Part shown: piece after piece, positions 46,621 through 58,017 of the stretch
How positions within the stretch are numbered: the first letter of the stretch is position 1
Layout: each line of letters opens with the position of its first letter
From: Amaurobius ferox
Taxonomy: Eukaryota; Arthropoda; Arachnida; Araneae; Amaurobiidae
Reading direction: 5' to 3'
DNA length: 64,000 nt
NCBI GenBank assembly: GCA_951213105.1
Contig: OX578135.1
Location: 158,481,750-158,545,749 of the forward strand
Notes under the pieces: model-generated
Database searches by the model: none
The model's input: the letters and a program-made list of their open reading frames with translations, nothing else
Told to the model about the DNA's origin: nothing
Translations under genes and position numbers: made by a program

Positions 46621-47352
46621 TCCTTTTTTGCTAGATGGGCTTTTGATTTAAACAGTAAAAAAAAATACTGTATAAGATCTACGGTACTGTGTTTTTATCG
46701 ATGAATTGTACATTTGGCGATTTTTCGGATGACAACATGTAAAATTATTTTAAAATACCTAATTAACTTATATTTCGTGCAACTCTAAATCATTAATATT
46801 AATAGCATCCTCAATAAGCGATATAGTCCATATATTAAAATATTTATTAATTCATTCATCTATTAGACGTCATTTTCAATAATTTAGCGCAATTTTTGCA
46901 ATTTTAACGATATTTTTATCAATCTGGGGCGAAATATCGGCAAGTTGGTGATACTTTGCTAAATTATTCGCCAAGTTTGCCAAATGAATCCCCAAGTGTT
47001 ACAGACAAACGGAGAGAAAAGTATTTCTTATATACTGGAAGGTATGCCCGTTATATGACGGAAATTAGAATTTGTGAAGCATTACTTCCCATTTGGCGTC
47101 ATTTTTATCAATTTGGCGACATTTTTGTCACTTTGGCCAAATAGCAGCCAAGTTGGCGACGTCCCGTTAAATTTCTCGATAAGCGTTACGGGCAGAAGTA
47201 GGGAGTAAGGAGAGTTCTGCGCCACTTGAGTGGAGCTAAAGAGCTATATTTTAACATGTAAACCCTCCGAGGCCAGAAAATAAGTGCATCAATGGTGGAA
47301 GTATTCAAGAGCTATGCTCTAACATGGGGAGGTCGTCAAAAGCCGGCACAGT
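46621..47352. other. Spacer with family A-like relics
   Basis: Runs such as TTTGGCGACATTTTTGTCA and CGCCAAGTTTGCCAAA (46870-47170) echo the TTGGCGA blocks inside family A, without its ends. No gene is seen. Confidence 0.4.
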
Positions 47353-47479
47353 TCATAAGATAGGTATGGATAGAAGGATGATGTCATAGAAGAGGGTGGA
47401 GTTTATTACATATGAAGTATTGTTTTTTTTTTGTTTATTTTATTTTATTTTATTTATTTATTTATTTTTTTTAAGTTTT

Positions 47480-48300
47480 CACACTTACAAATTTTTCACA
47501 AAAATATGTTTTTATTCCCAAAAAAGACAAAAAATGTGGATTTTTTGAATGAGTTGAATTTCGGGGATTTTGGGAATTGTAGAATTTCTCTATAGGAAAT
47601 AACATGGGTTTTCACAGTTTTAAAAATTTTTCACAAAAATGCGTATAAATGTGTTTATATTTGTTAAAAAACTGTAAAAAAGCGGCCAAAAATGTGTTTT
47701 CTTTGAATAAACGGAATTGGCCGAATTTTTAAAATTTCAGAATTTCTCTATGGAAGTTAATATGGATTTTCCCACTTTTGCAAATTTTTCACAAAAAATG
47801 TGTGTTTTTACAAAAAAACGGCCAAAGATGTCTGTTTTTTGAATGAGCAGAATTGGCCGAATTTTTGAAATTTCAGAATTTCTCTATGGGTATTAGCATG
47901 GGTTTTCGCACTTTTACAAACTCTTCGTAAAAATGTGTTTTTATTTGTTAAAAACTGTAAAAAGCAACCAAAAATGTACGTTTTTTGAATCAGTTGAATT
48001 TCAGGGATTGTAGAATTTCTCTATGAGAAATAACATGGGTTTTCGCACTTTTACAAATTTTTTGCAAAAAATCCTAAAAATGTGTGGTTTTTACAAACAA
48101 AAACGGCCAAAAATGTGTGTTTTTTGAATAAGCGGAATTGGCCGATTTCTTTTAAATTTCAGAATTTCTCTATAGGAATTAACATGGGTTTTCACACTTT
48201 TGCAATTTTTTCACAAAAAATGTGTGTTTTTGCATAAAAACAGCCAAAAATGCGTGTTTTTGAACAAACTGAACCTCGGGAATCTCGGGAATTTGAGGTT
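47480..48300. repeat. Outer tandem array, left arm (unit about 150 bp)
   Basis: About five units are seen, each with TTTTTGAATGAG, AATTGGCCGAAT, TTTCAGAATTTCTCTATGG, ATGGGTTTTCGCAC and TTTTTCACAAAAA. The CGGCCAAAAATGTG block alternates with shorter forms. It is the mirror of the right-arm array. Confidence 0.8.
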
Positions 48301-48357
48301 GTGTGTATACCCAATGAAGTTGGTAGTCCGCGGGTTGTTTATCGACGATCCACGAAA

Positions 48358-49619
48358 CCATGGAGTTGGAAGGAGGAAAATCTCCATGTTGGGAAAACGC
48401 CAAAACCATTTGAGACAATAATTTAGGTGGCGCTGGCATAAGATAAGTAGTCCGTATTGTCCGTAGTCCCATTTCTATGGCGAAAGGCCTAAAATATTTA
48501 TTTACACCGCCAATTTTGTAAAAATAAATTATTGGGGCAATCCAAATTAGAACTAAAATAATAAAGAATATTCCGAAGTATTCAAAATTGTTTTGCCTTT
48601 CAATTTATTATTATCTCCATATAATATGCACTCTATCCTACAACTATGAAAAAATCTGATGTGGGCAGCACATGACTTTCCCTGCAGACATATATTCACG
48701 TACTCTTTATTTAAATTAAATTTAATTCACTTTTAATACAATTTTCGTTCTCATTTGATAACTGGACTTATTTTCAAAAATGGCTTAGAGAAAACACGAA
48801 AAAACTAAAATATCTCGAGAACGGCCAGTCCTGGTGTAGTGAGGTTGGCCTTATTCTTTTCTTCGTTAAAAATTACATATTAAACAAGCATTTAATGCAT
48901 ATATTTGAGCATACGTATTTCTTTATTTCAGATTTTGGCGATTTTTCGGGCCATTTTGCAAAGAAAATGCAAGTTATTTTTTTCTGAATCGTGCCAAAAT
49001 CTAATCAGCACCAGGGTGTCCTACAAGTGATTTATCTACCGAATTTTGTGAAATTCGGTCCATTAGTTTTTCATCTAGAGTGGATACAAGTTTTTGTGGG
49101 CCATTTCGCAAAAAAGGCGGGTTCTTTTATCCCGAATCGTACCCAAAACTAATTAGCACCAGATTCGCACACAAGTGACTTACCTACCACAATTTATGAA
49201 ATTCGGTCTATTAGTTTTTGAGTTAGACTGAATACAAAATCTGCACAGGCAGACAGACAGACACACACACACAGACGTCGAGCTAAAAATAGTTTTTTCG
49301 TATTCTAGGGGTTTCGACACGTGTAGATCCGTCGAAAACTCGAGTTCCAATACTCGATGATTCCAATACCTTCCCTATACATTACCATGTATTGCAGGGA
49401 AAGTAAAAATACTGGTTCAGTATACTCATAATAAGGGAACCTTCTATTCAAAAATAATCGAAAATACATGTACTAGATACTACGCCTATCTGTTGTGTCA
49501 ACTAACAATAGCAACTACTTTACTAACACTAGCGACACCTAGATATAATTCTCAAAGCATTATGGTATTTTCAAGCATTTCATCCATAGGAGTTTTATCT
49601 CCTTCATTCTAACTCCATG
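48358..49619. mobile_element. TIR element inserted in the left arm, CACGAAA duplication
   Basis: The right arm has an uninterrupted CCACGAAATATTT. The left arm reads CCACGAAAC, then this 1.26-kb insert, then CACGAAATATTT, so the target was duplicated over 7-8 bp. The insert begins CATGGAGTTGGAAGGAG and ends with the inverse of CATGGAGTTAGAATGAAGG, giving short terminal inverted repeats. It encodes no protein. Family A-prime is nested inside. Superfamily unresolved; a hAT-like 8-bp duplication is possible. Confidence 0.7.
48655..49405 (+). mobile_element. Family A-prime repeat (Helentron-like), nested
   Basis: It starts TCTGATGTGGGCAGCACATG like family A, but its subterminal block is ACTTTCCCTGCA. 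The 3' outer stem arm is TGCAGGGAAAGT, its exact complement. The inside differs from family A except for a GACA/CA-rich tract (49250-49275) and the terminal TCGAAAACTCGAGTTCC-type block. Confidence 0.65.
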
Positions 49620-49737
49620 CACGAAATATTTAAGTGGATAGTGTTGCATTCATTTCTATCTTAAAATTCAGAAAAACACTGGAGAATATACCTATTTATA
49701 AAAATTAGTTGAATACATCCATTTCCTCAATAGTAGT

Positions 49738-52700
49738 CTATTGAATATATGTAGATATGTTAGTAAAAGGTAATACTTCTTTAAAAAGGTTGTACCCGCC
49801 ACCACCCGATCCGCATGAGCACCGCGACAAGATCGAAGATATGAATAATTTCTGTATTATAATATTAGTTACAAAAAAAGTATTTTTTTTTTTAAAGATT
49901 GTCCCCACCACCACCAGATACATAAATGCACCGCGACAATCTCTATTTTTTTTATTAATATTTTTCTTTTTTATTTTAAAGTGTCCGTAAGCATAACTTG
50001 TAATGCCGTTCTCATGTAAATATCTTCTGTCATCAATGGGTGACAAGGCCACCTTGCTCTGGCATACAGTGAATAGTTTATGATTACAGCTATCAATTCT
50101 AATCTGCTCTTCCATGGTAGGTCTAACACTCAACAGGCACTGTCTATGATCATTGTGTGTAATTTTCCGTGCAACCACATGCGTAGAAACACCATTAGCC
50201 TTTTCCTTTTCTCCCAAATGATAGAATAGAGTACATTTTGGTCTACGTCCTACGTATAAACTCTTGAATGGGGGTTGAATTCAGTTCACCTTTAAAGTAT
50301 CCAATACGTTTTTCATATTCTTCACTGAAGAGGGGATGGTCCTTGGGATAGTCAGAAAAATCATACAACTGTTTATACTGGCTCATATCTTCATAGATAT
50401 CAGCAGTTTGGATTTCATAGGCCAATGAATCAGTATCGGTAAAGAAAAGTGAAGCTTTTTCACCATATTGGCTTTTAATATGCTTATAATGGAACTCGTA
50501 CATGAGTAGCTTGGACAGCTCCAGGATAGTAAAGTCAACATTAAAATGCAAGGGACGATTCATTAAAATGTAACTCTTTACACGTTCGATGCCCACCAGA
50601 TCTTCGCTAAAAATCCTGCTAGCTTTATAAGCTGGGGATGCCACCATTTTCAGGGCCCACTTTGAAAAATTGACTAACTCAATATTCACTCGATTTCAAA
50701 GATTTTCCATGGTTTTTCCAAACACAGCGTTATTAAGCAATTTAAAGAAATCCTTCTCAAAATTAGTCTTCACAAACTTTATCTTTTCTGTATTAAATTG
50801 TATGTATTTCGCCAACTAAGGCTTCTGATTAAATTTCAAGGCCTTGTGAATTTTCTTGAGTCTTAAACCTAATGATAGGTATAGCTGAAGGTTGCGATAG
50901 TGAACAATATAATGTTTCTTGTCATGTTATTTGGACACCTATTTCGCAGTACTAACGAAATGGCCATGATGTAACTGTTGAACCAACAGTTCAGCATAGG
51001 GGGAGAGCATTTATCAGTCAATTTTCATCCTTTATAATGGTAATCATGTAAGGATTCATTACCCCCCATGGTAATCATGTAAGGATTCAGAATATTCCAG
51101 ATCCACTTTAAATATATACCTCTCTTGAGTATTGTCCATTAGGCTCATTATTCAGGATTCATTCAAATTTTCCATAATATCCATTCAAAATCACCATAGG
51201 GCAGTGGTTGAGGCATTGCCCAACCGTATAGGATATTGGCATTGCGATTGTTAATGTGCTTAGTAGAATCGCAATTTCCCAAATAACGATTATTAGCCTC
51301 AAATCTACGCTGTCTAATCATACATATGCCGCCTCGAATACCGCGTTCTGTCAACAGTAGCATATTTTCATCTGTGAGAAGTTCAAGGGTTTGCTCAGTC
51401 ATTTTCAAGGACGCCTGCCAGACCAATCCAGGGGCGGTCATAAGATGTGCACAGTCTACTATAATGAGATAGGCATAGTTTTAGAAAATTTTCAAAGACA
51501 TCGGCTAATAGTAGAACATCTGTTTCCACATACAGGTCGTGATATTCTCTTAAGCTCCTTATAACGAAGGTATCCCATACAGTTTGTGCATGCAGATAAT
51601 CTTCACTCTTAATATCTTCGCCTTTAATATCATTATGAAATGCAAAAGGTGGAGGTAATACATCTTCATCAAATTTTTGAAATGATGTCTTATAGCGATA
51701 GGCATATACTCCTTTCCTAAGAAGGGCATTCTGCTGTACTGCATCAGGGAAATGTTCTCTTAGAATATGAAACTCACTCAAGTCCAAATGAGAAACTAGT
51801 TTTTCCAGGGAAGCATTCAGAAACTGCAAGCTGCCAATAAATTGTAAACAGACACGGGACCCATCTTTCTTTGAATTCTTAAAAGAGATGTATTTTTTGA
51901 TATTAGTGGCAATCACATCCATTTCAGGATCTTGCAATTCCCCAAGACTCAGCATATTATAATGAGCATCCTAATTTTTAAAATTATGAAACACTACAGG
52001 AATATTAGTGCTTTGCCTATAGTTAAGATTACAGGCATTATGCAGGGCGCCTCTGTAGACTCTAGTCACGTGATTGTGATCACGCACACGATCTGTTTTC
52101 ATTTCACGATGATACACATTACAATGAGTAGCTCTTTGAAAGTCAATCTCATTCTCCTTAGTCATTTTCAGTGGCTTAATATAACGTAATTTCTCTCCAA
52201 GATGCTGTTTTTCCTTTAACAAGTTGTTTAGGAAATGATTCACAGGGTCGAGACCTCGATACATCTTAGCTTGTTTCAAACACTTTCCATCACATGTCCT
52301 ATGATAACATAAGCATATCCGCAAGGCTCATGAATCGCCAGTCTATGCGTGTAAGATCTACTATTCGATGGCTTAGTAGTATCCACTTTAATGAACAGGG
52401 CTTCAAAGTCAGCATAAATTATGAAGGGGATAGAATGCTGATACTGTTTATTCGTAAATTGGAGATATTTCTGATCTTCCGATGACATTTTAATGCGCTG
52501 AGGTGCATGCTCTTTGCAATATTGGGCATGATCTTGTAGAAGTTCATTTTTACTGTAACGATGTAAGCCCCTATAACACACATATTGGTTAGTTATATCT
52601 CCCAGCAAGCGTGACATATTCCTAATCAGTGTATAGTGTTGCTTATCTTCATCACTAAACAACAGTAAATTCGCACAGTCATCATCCTCTCTTTTGGATG

Positions 52701-53764
52701 TATGCAAAGGAAAAATTTCATCATCTTCATATCCATACGCATTTATCTGTATATCATTCAATTTTTCAATCTGAGGAATCTTCACAACTGAGAAAGGAAA
52801 TAGAATATCCCCAAGTTTAAGTTCATTCTCAAGACTTTGGTAATGTGACACTCGATAAGAATGATCTCTACGGGATATATAGTATTTGTGAACAAATAGG
52901 CACCACACCAGACATTTCTCGTCTTCATTTCGAATATTTAACAAAGCTTTCTTGGCAGAAAGTTTTGAGGGCAAGGATATATAGCTAGAAGGTGCAAGGG
53001 GCTTGTACTTTGCACAGAAAACATCTATCTTTCGCATCTTTTGTAAAGTCCACTCAGAGCCTCGGCTAATAGACTCTTCGAATAACTTCAAAATTTTAGG
53101 AAAAGACTCTTCAATATTGTCTGGAAGGGTATCCTCTCGAAGTTCTGTCGCAACGTCTGTTCTAAAATATGAACTCGTTACCTCTTCACCATTTGCAATG
53201 TTACGAATGAATTGTACATATGCAATAAGATACCACTTAATAGATCTGTATTCACCAAGTTCATATTTTAATATCTTCAAAAGCTGAGGGCGAATCTCAT
53301 CAAAACACAACATAACATCCCCCTCTACATCTTCAGTGGGCTCCAGAGTGTGTACAGAGCATACATCTAAAGACTTCTCCACTTTATTCTTGCAACGTTT
53401 ATTAGAAGTTGAGGTTAAAGTAGATGCTTTTCTCTTTTTAGAACCATGTTCAATACGCTGGTGGTGCAGAGCATAATTTTCTTGTTGAATATAAGTTCGC
53501 AATGCTTGCACTTTATGCCATCACTCTGAAGTTTCAAATGACACTTTAGGCTATCCTTTCTGCTAAATTTCATAGAACACTGGGCACACTCTAAAACTTG
53601 AAGGGGAGTATGCGTATTCGCATGTCTAGCTAAGTCCTTCTTACAAACAGATGTACGCTCACACACGTTACATCGATAATTCGATGCATCAACAGAATGC
53701 ATCTTCAAATGTCGCACCAAATTCCTCTTATTCGTATAAAGCTCTTAGTACAAGTAAGACATAC
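49738..53764 (-). pseudogene. Protein-primed family-B DNA polymerase, exon 2, left copy
   Basis: The minus-strand text begins after an acceptor at 53765 with C2H2 zinc fingers (to about 53480), then a basic linker with KKRKAS-type stretches. Next come the exonuclease I motif (YADFEA, about 52401), an HNH/endonuclease VII-like insert (VRDHNH...CNLNYR, about 52070) and exonuclease II (FHNFKN, about 51975). The polymerase palm follows: LLLADVFENF (motif A, about 51490), ILYGWAMPQ (motif B, about 51220) and TDTDSLAYE (motif C, about 50430). The C-terminal block has KVALSPIDD and YGHFK (about 50010). This order matches the protein-primed PolB of Polinton/Maverick, adintovirus-like and bidnavirus-type elements. 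At least five frameshifts or stops separate the pieces. No other element genes (capsid, integrase, ATPase) accompany it. Confidence 0.85.
49786..49942 (-). repeat. Tandem stem-loop pair after PolB, left arm
   Basis: The first unit has a perfect 8-bp stem, AGATTGTC (49896-49903) with GACAATCT (49935-49942). The second unit (49786-49832) has the same loop text (GGTGCTCATG, GGTGGTGGCGG) and an imperfect stem. The pair recurs at 61022-61173 in the right arm. Confidence 0.75.
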
Positions 53765-54065
53765 CTATGAAATATAAAAAATACAAGACTTTAGTATAAA
53801 CTCACTATTTTCTGAAATAATGTAATAAATTTTAATCACTTATTTAAAGTAATCATAGATTTCTTATACCATTCCCATAGCAATCCCCCCCCAAAAAATA
53901 ATAAAATCACTAAGTTACAGAATATATATAGATACTAAAACCTCAACAAATTACATTAAATTCATAAAAATCTTAATTAAATAAAATAATGAAGCTGTTA
54001 CACATCATAAAAATACTAAGTTTAATAAAATAGGAGAATAAAATCACATTAAGACAAGTACTTAC

Positions 54066-54101
54066 ATGCCCAATCCTGTTCAAAGATGTTGCATTAGGCA
54101 T
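54066..54101 (-). CDS. PolB first coding exon, left copy
   Basis: A 12-codon exon (MPNATSLNRIGH) is followed by the consensus donor GTAAGT. It joins in phase 0 to exon 2 at 53764, where the zinc finger begins VCLTC. An in-frame upstream ATG (54158) is closed by TGA five codons later; the same TGA exists in the right arm, so the downstream ATG is the likely start. The exon is identical in protein to the right copy. Confidence 0.6.
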
Positions 54102-54606
54102 AGGATGATCAATAATGGCAGATGTGACATCTCTAGCATTTCAAACTAAAGCCGACATATTCGTAGTAGAGAGCACGTGAAACGCAACCTAGCAGTACGA
54201 AATCCACATCTAGAATCATAAAATCGCAGCTTGAAGGCCATCGTCATCCGCTCCACGTCAAGGTCACCTAAAGGTTATATTACGGTTACCGTTAAACCGA
54301 GTAATATAAGATATAATTACACACACTAACCGATAAAAATTGACAGATCATTCATAATCGCATTCGATACATTGAATAAATTCACGTAGGATTAAAACTC
54401 ATTAAGTTATATTAAAAAGGTAATTACCACCATTACTTCCCCTAATATACAACTTATGCACTAAACGTAACCCTTAGTAATTAGAATCTGTAATAAAACA
54501 TCCATCTCCATTCCAGCACACGTTTAAATACCCGTAATTCTGCACGAAAACACCCGTTAAACATACTTTACAGGAATTCATAAAATGGACATAAAAACAA
54601 TTATAA
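54102..54606. other. Inner arm spacer, left (putative PolB upstream region)
   Basis: Non-coding; collinear, inverted, with 57085-57684. It should contain the promoter of the left PolB copy, but no TATA box is evident. Confidence 0.5.
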
Positions 54607-55980
54607 AACAAGAAAGATCAATCATGCTTAAAGCATTGATTATGAAACACTTTCCAACTTCAATGCAATTTTATTCAAAAAAGTCGAAAATGCAATACAT
54701 TCCTCGGTAATATGTTAAAACTTATCACAATACTACATTGATTTATTATAACTGAAAACTTAAACCTTCATTGAAAAAAATGAACTTCATTCAAATGACG
54801 GCATTGAAATATAAATTGCGTGGTTTAAATATCTCTAAAATGCAATACATTCCACGGTAATATTTTTAAATCTATCATAATACTACGATAATTTATTATA
54901 TTTGAAAACTTCATCGAAAACAACTGAAATTAATTCAAATGACGTCATAGAAAAAATAACACGCCTGGATCTCTCTATAAAAGCAGGATTTCATTCATAA
55001 CTTTCTCCATTTCATTCATCACAATACTATAATAATTTATTTTATTTAAAAACTTCATCGAAAACAACTGAAATTAATTCAAATGACGTCATAGAAAAAA
55101 TAACACGCCTGGATCTCTCTATAAAAGCAGGATTTCATTCATAACTTTCTCCATTTCATTCATCACAATACTATAATAATTTATTTTATTTAAAAATTAA
55201 GACCATGGAGCTACAATTCATAAACTTTATGCTTAAAACTTCATCGAAAAAAATCGTCCTTCTGTTTATAAAATCAATTAATATTTCATTCATATCAGCC
55301 ATGCAGACTCCATGGACTGAATTATTTTGTGTTAAAGAAATACAGTAATTCTAATACAACTCATTCTACATATTTTGCTGTTTACATTTTACATAGGTGA
55401 AAAATAGGCTTAGTTATAGAAATAATCAAATTTGAATGAGAATTTAAACTCAAATATATTGTCATTGTGTTGTTTTACTATGTAGATGCACAGAATTTAA
55501 GCAGAAATAAAGTAGTTTTAGGATGGATACAACACTCAATATGAATTAAAAAGAACTTTAAAAAATCACGAATTTGAAACAAGATGGATGCCATATATCA
55601 TTTTGAAGGGGGTCATGTGATCGATTCATATCATGGTCACGTGATCGTTTCATATAAGATGTGTAATCATTATTTTAATTTTTATTTAAAAAACTACTGA
55701 ATATATTTAGCTGAATTTTTTTTTATATATTTTATGGAACAATTTGACTATTACCTAAAATTTTCGAAGCAATTTGTGAATTTTAAATCCGCTTAAAAAA
55801 TGTTAGAAAAATTAGGTCCCATAGAGCTCAATGTATTTCATTTTTTCAACCCGGGTTCAATCCAAAACTAATTGTGTGATATTATTCATTTATATTCCCA
55901 TAGGTCCTACAGACCGTCTGAACAACATACTAAAATTTCATTTTGATTAAGTCATTTTTACGGCAGTTATCGTGCTAACG

Positions 55981-56014
<34 letters not shown>

Positions 56015-56060
56015 ATGAACAAAGTCATAAACACTTTTCAACTTTGTTGTAAAGTGTTAA
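54607..56060 (+). mobile_element. Family B repeat, copy B5, with internal duplication
   Basis: It carries both family ends and a long (GACA)n tract (55980-56012). A segment of about 140 bp (AACTTCATCGAAAACAACTG to TTTATTTTATTTAAAA) is present twice in tandem (about 54906 and 55049). The right arm lacks B5 and shows the uninterrupted A/T-run target. Confidence 0.8.
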
Positions 56061-56182
56061 AAAATCATCAAATTCACCCATAAACTAGTTAAAACCCTCA
56101 AATTACTCATAATTATCATCTACATATGCTATATAACCATTTATAGCCATAAAAGAGTGAGGAGCCTGTAGACAAGAAAGCA

Positions 56183-56965
56183 GAGTTCACCGCCAGTAGC
56201 TGTGCAAAGCTGTGTAACGGCCACCATCTTGGATTCCGTAGTCCTGAACGAGGAGGTAAAAGGGGGAAATAGAAAAATTTGAGGTGCTTTTAGTGTTAGA
56301 AACTGTCTGCGGGTGGCAAAGGTAGTGGTCTTATACGAGGATATTGTTTTGGGGCTGGATGACTTTATAATGAGGGATGTATAGAAACTTTATGGGGGTG
56401 GCAACGGTTGGGTTTCACCTCCAGTGGTTGTGCAGAACCATCAGCTCCCCCTAGCGGCGGAAAGCGGAACTCTTCAGGATGGAACTTAGAAATATATTTT
56501 GTTTGGCATTTGGATTGCCATAAAAACACCTGGGGGGAAAGAAACTTTTTGGGGGTGGCAATACTTGGGGTTCTGCGACAGAGGCTGTGCAGAACCATCA
56601 GCGCTGTCTAGCGGTGGAAAGGGGAACTATTCAGGGTGGAACTTAGCAATTTTCTCGCTTAATGGGGTCTTTTCTAAGAGTCAGAGAAGCTTTTTGGAGG
56701 TGGCAACGGTTGGGTTTCACTGCCAGTGGCTGTGCAGAATCATCAGCTCCACCTATTGGCCGAAGGTATACTAGTAGGGGTGAAACTTAGAAATTTTGAG
56801 AAAATTAATAAAAAATTGAGTTATTATAATTTTTTTAAAACTTTTTTTAATTTTGCCAAAATATTACATGGATAATACTTTCTAGAAATGATAAAAACAT
56901 ATTTATATTTTTTCCAGAAACTATTTTTAGATAGCATTGCTCCAACCGCATCCTGGCGAACCCGC
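56183..56965. repeat. Central spacer of the palindrome with about 150-bp tandem repeats
   Basis: Three clear units (from about 56393, 56543 and 56693) and a decayed first one share GGTGGCAACGGTTGGGTTTCAC, GTGCAGAACCATCAGC, CTAGCGG and GGAACTTAGAAAT-type blocks (shown here in parts). The DNA is GC-richer than both arms. Open frames here follow the repeat and are not credible genes. Confidence 0.75.
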
Positions 56966-56983
56966 CTTTCTTGTCTACTAGGC

Positions 56984-57684
56984 TCCTCTCTCTTTTATGT
57001 CTATAAATGGTTATATAGCATATGTAGATGATAATTATGAGTAATTTGAGGGCTTAACAAGTTTCTGGGTGAATTTGATGATTTTTCATAATTGTTTTCA
57101 TGTTCATTTTTTGAATTCCTGTAAAGTATGTTTTCGTGCAGAATTACGTGTGTTTTCGTGTAGAATTACGAGTATTTGGACGTGTGTTGGACTGGGGATG
57201 GATGTTCTTTTACGGATTCTCGTTGATAAGGGTTACGTTTAGTGTATGAGTTATATATTAGGGGAAGTAATGGTGGTAATTACCTTTTTTAATTTAACTT
57301 AATGAGTTTTTATCCTACGTGAATTTATTAATTGAATCGGTTACGGTTATTTAAAGGATGTAATAGATTACGATTATAAATGATCTGTCCATTTTTATCG
57401 AGTTTGTGTGTGTAATTATATCTTATACTCGGATAATGGTAATCGTGATATAACCTTGACGTGACCTTCGATGCATTATCAGAACCTAGAAGGCATCCGC
57501 CGACATCCACCGACATCCGCTCCACCATGGTGGGGCAGATGTCGGTGGCCTTCAAACAGCTATTTTATCATTCTAGATGTAGATTTCGTACTGCTAGGTT
57601 GCGTTTCACGTGCTCTCTACTACGAATATGTCGGCTTTAGTTTGAAATGCTAAAGATGTCACATCTGCCATTATTGATCATCCT
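56984..57684. other. Inner arm spacer, right (putative PolB upstream region)
   Basis: Mirror of 54102-54600 and 56075-56165. Includes the uninterrupted family B target (about 57078-57095) and a short direct repeat (GACATCCGCCGACATCCACC-like) near 57493-57520. Confidence 0.5.
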
Positions 57685-57720
57685 ATGCCTAATGCAACAT
57701 CTTTGAACAGGATTGGGCAT
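57685..57720 (+). CDS. PolB first coding exon, right copy
   Basis: The ATG opens 12 codons followed by donor GTAAGT at 57721. The partner acceptor is TTTCATAG at 58010-58017. Phase 0, as in the left arm. The upstream ATG at 57628 is stopped by TGA at 57643, also as in the left arm. Confidence 0.6.
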
Positions 57721-58017
57721 GTAAGTACTTGTCTTAATGTTATTTTATTCTCCTATTTTATTAAACTTAGTATTTTTATGATGTGTAACAGCTTCATTAT
57801 TTTATTTAAATAAGATTTTTATGAATTTAATGTAATTTTTTGAGGTTTTAGTATCTAGATATATTCCGTAACTTGGTGATTTTATTATTTTGGGGTGGTT
57901 GCTATCGGAATGGTATAAGGCATCTATGAGTACTTTAAATAAGTGATTAAAATTTATTACATTGTTTCAGAAAATAGTGAGTTTATACTAAAGTCTTGTA
58001 TTTTCTATCTTTCATAG

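Noticed and set aside
47480..48300. Regularly repeated blocks resembling a CRISPR array
   Set aside because: Units are about 150 bp of diverged AT-rich satellite with no constant repeat plus unique spacers, and the DNA is eukaryotic.
56365..56774. Overlapping frames in the central array as genes
   Set aside because: They follow the tandem unit on both strands and end at array edges.
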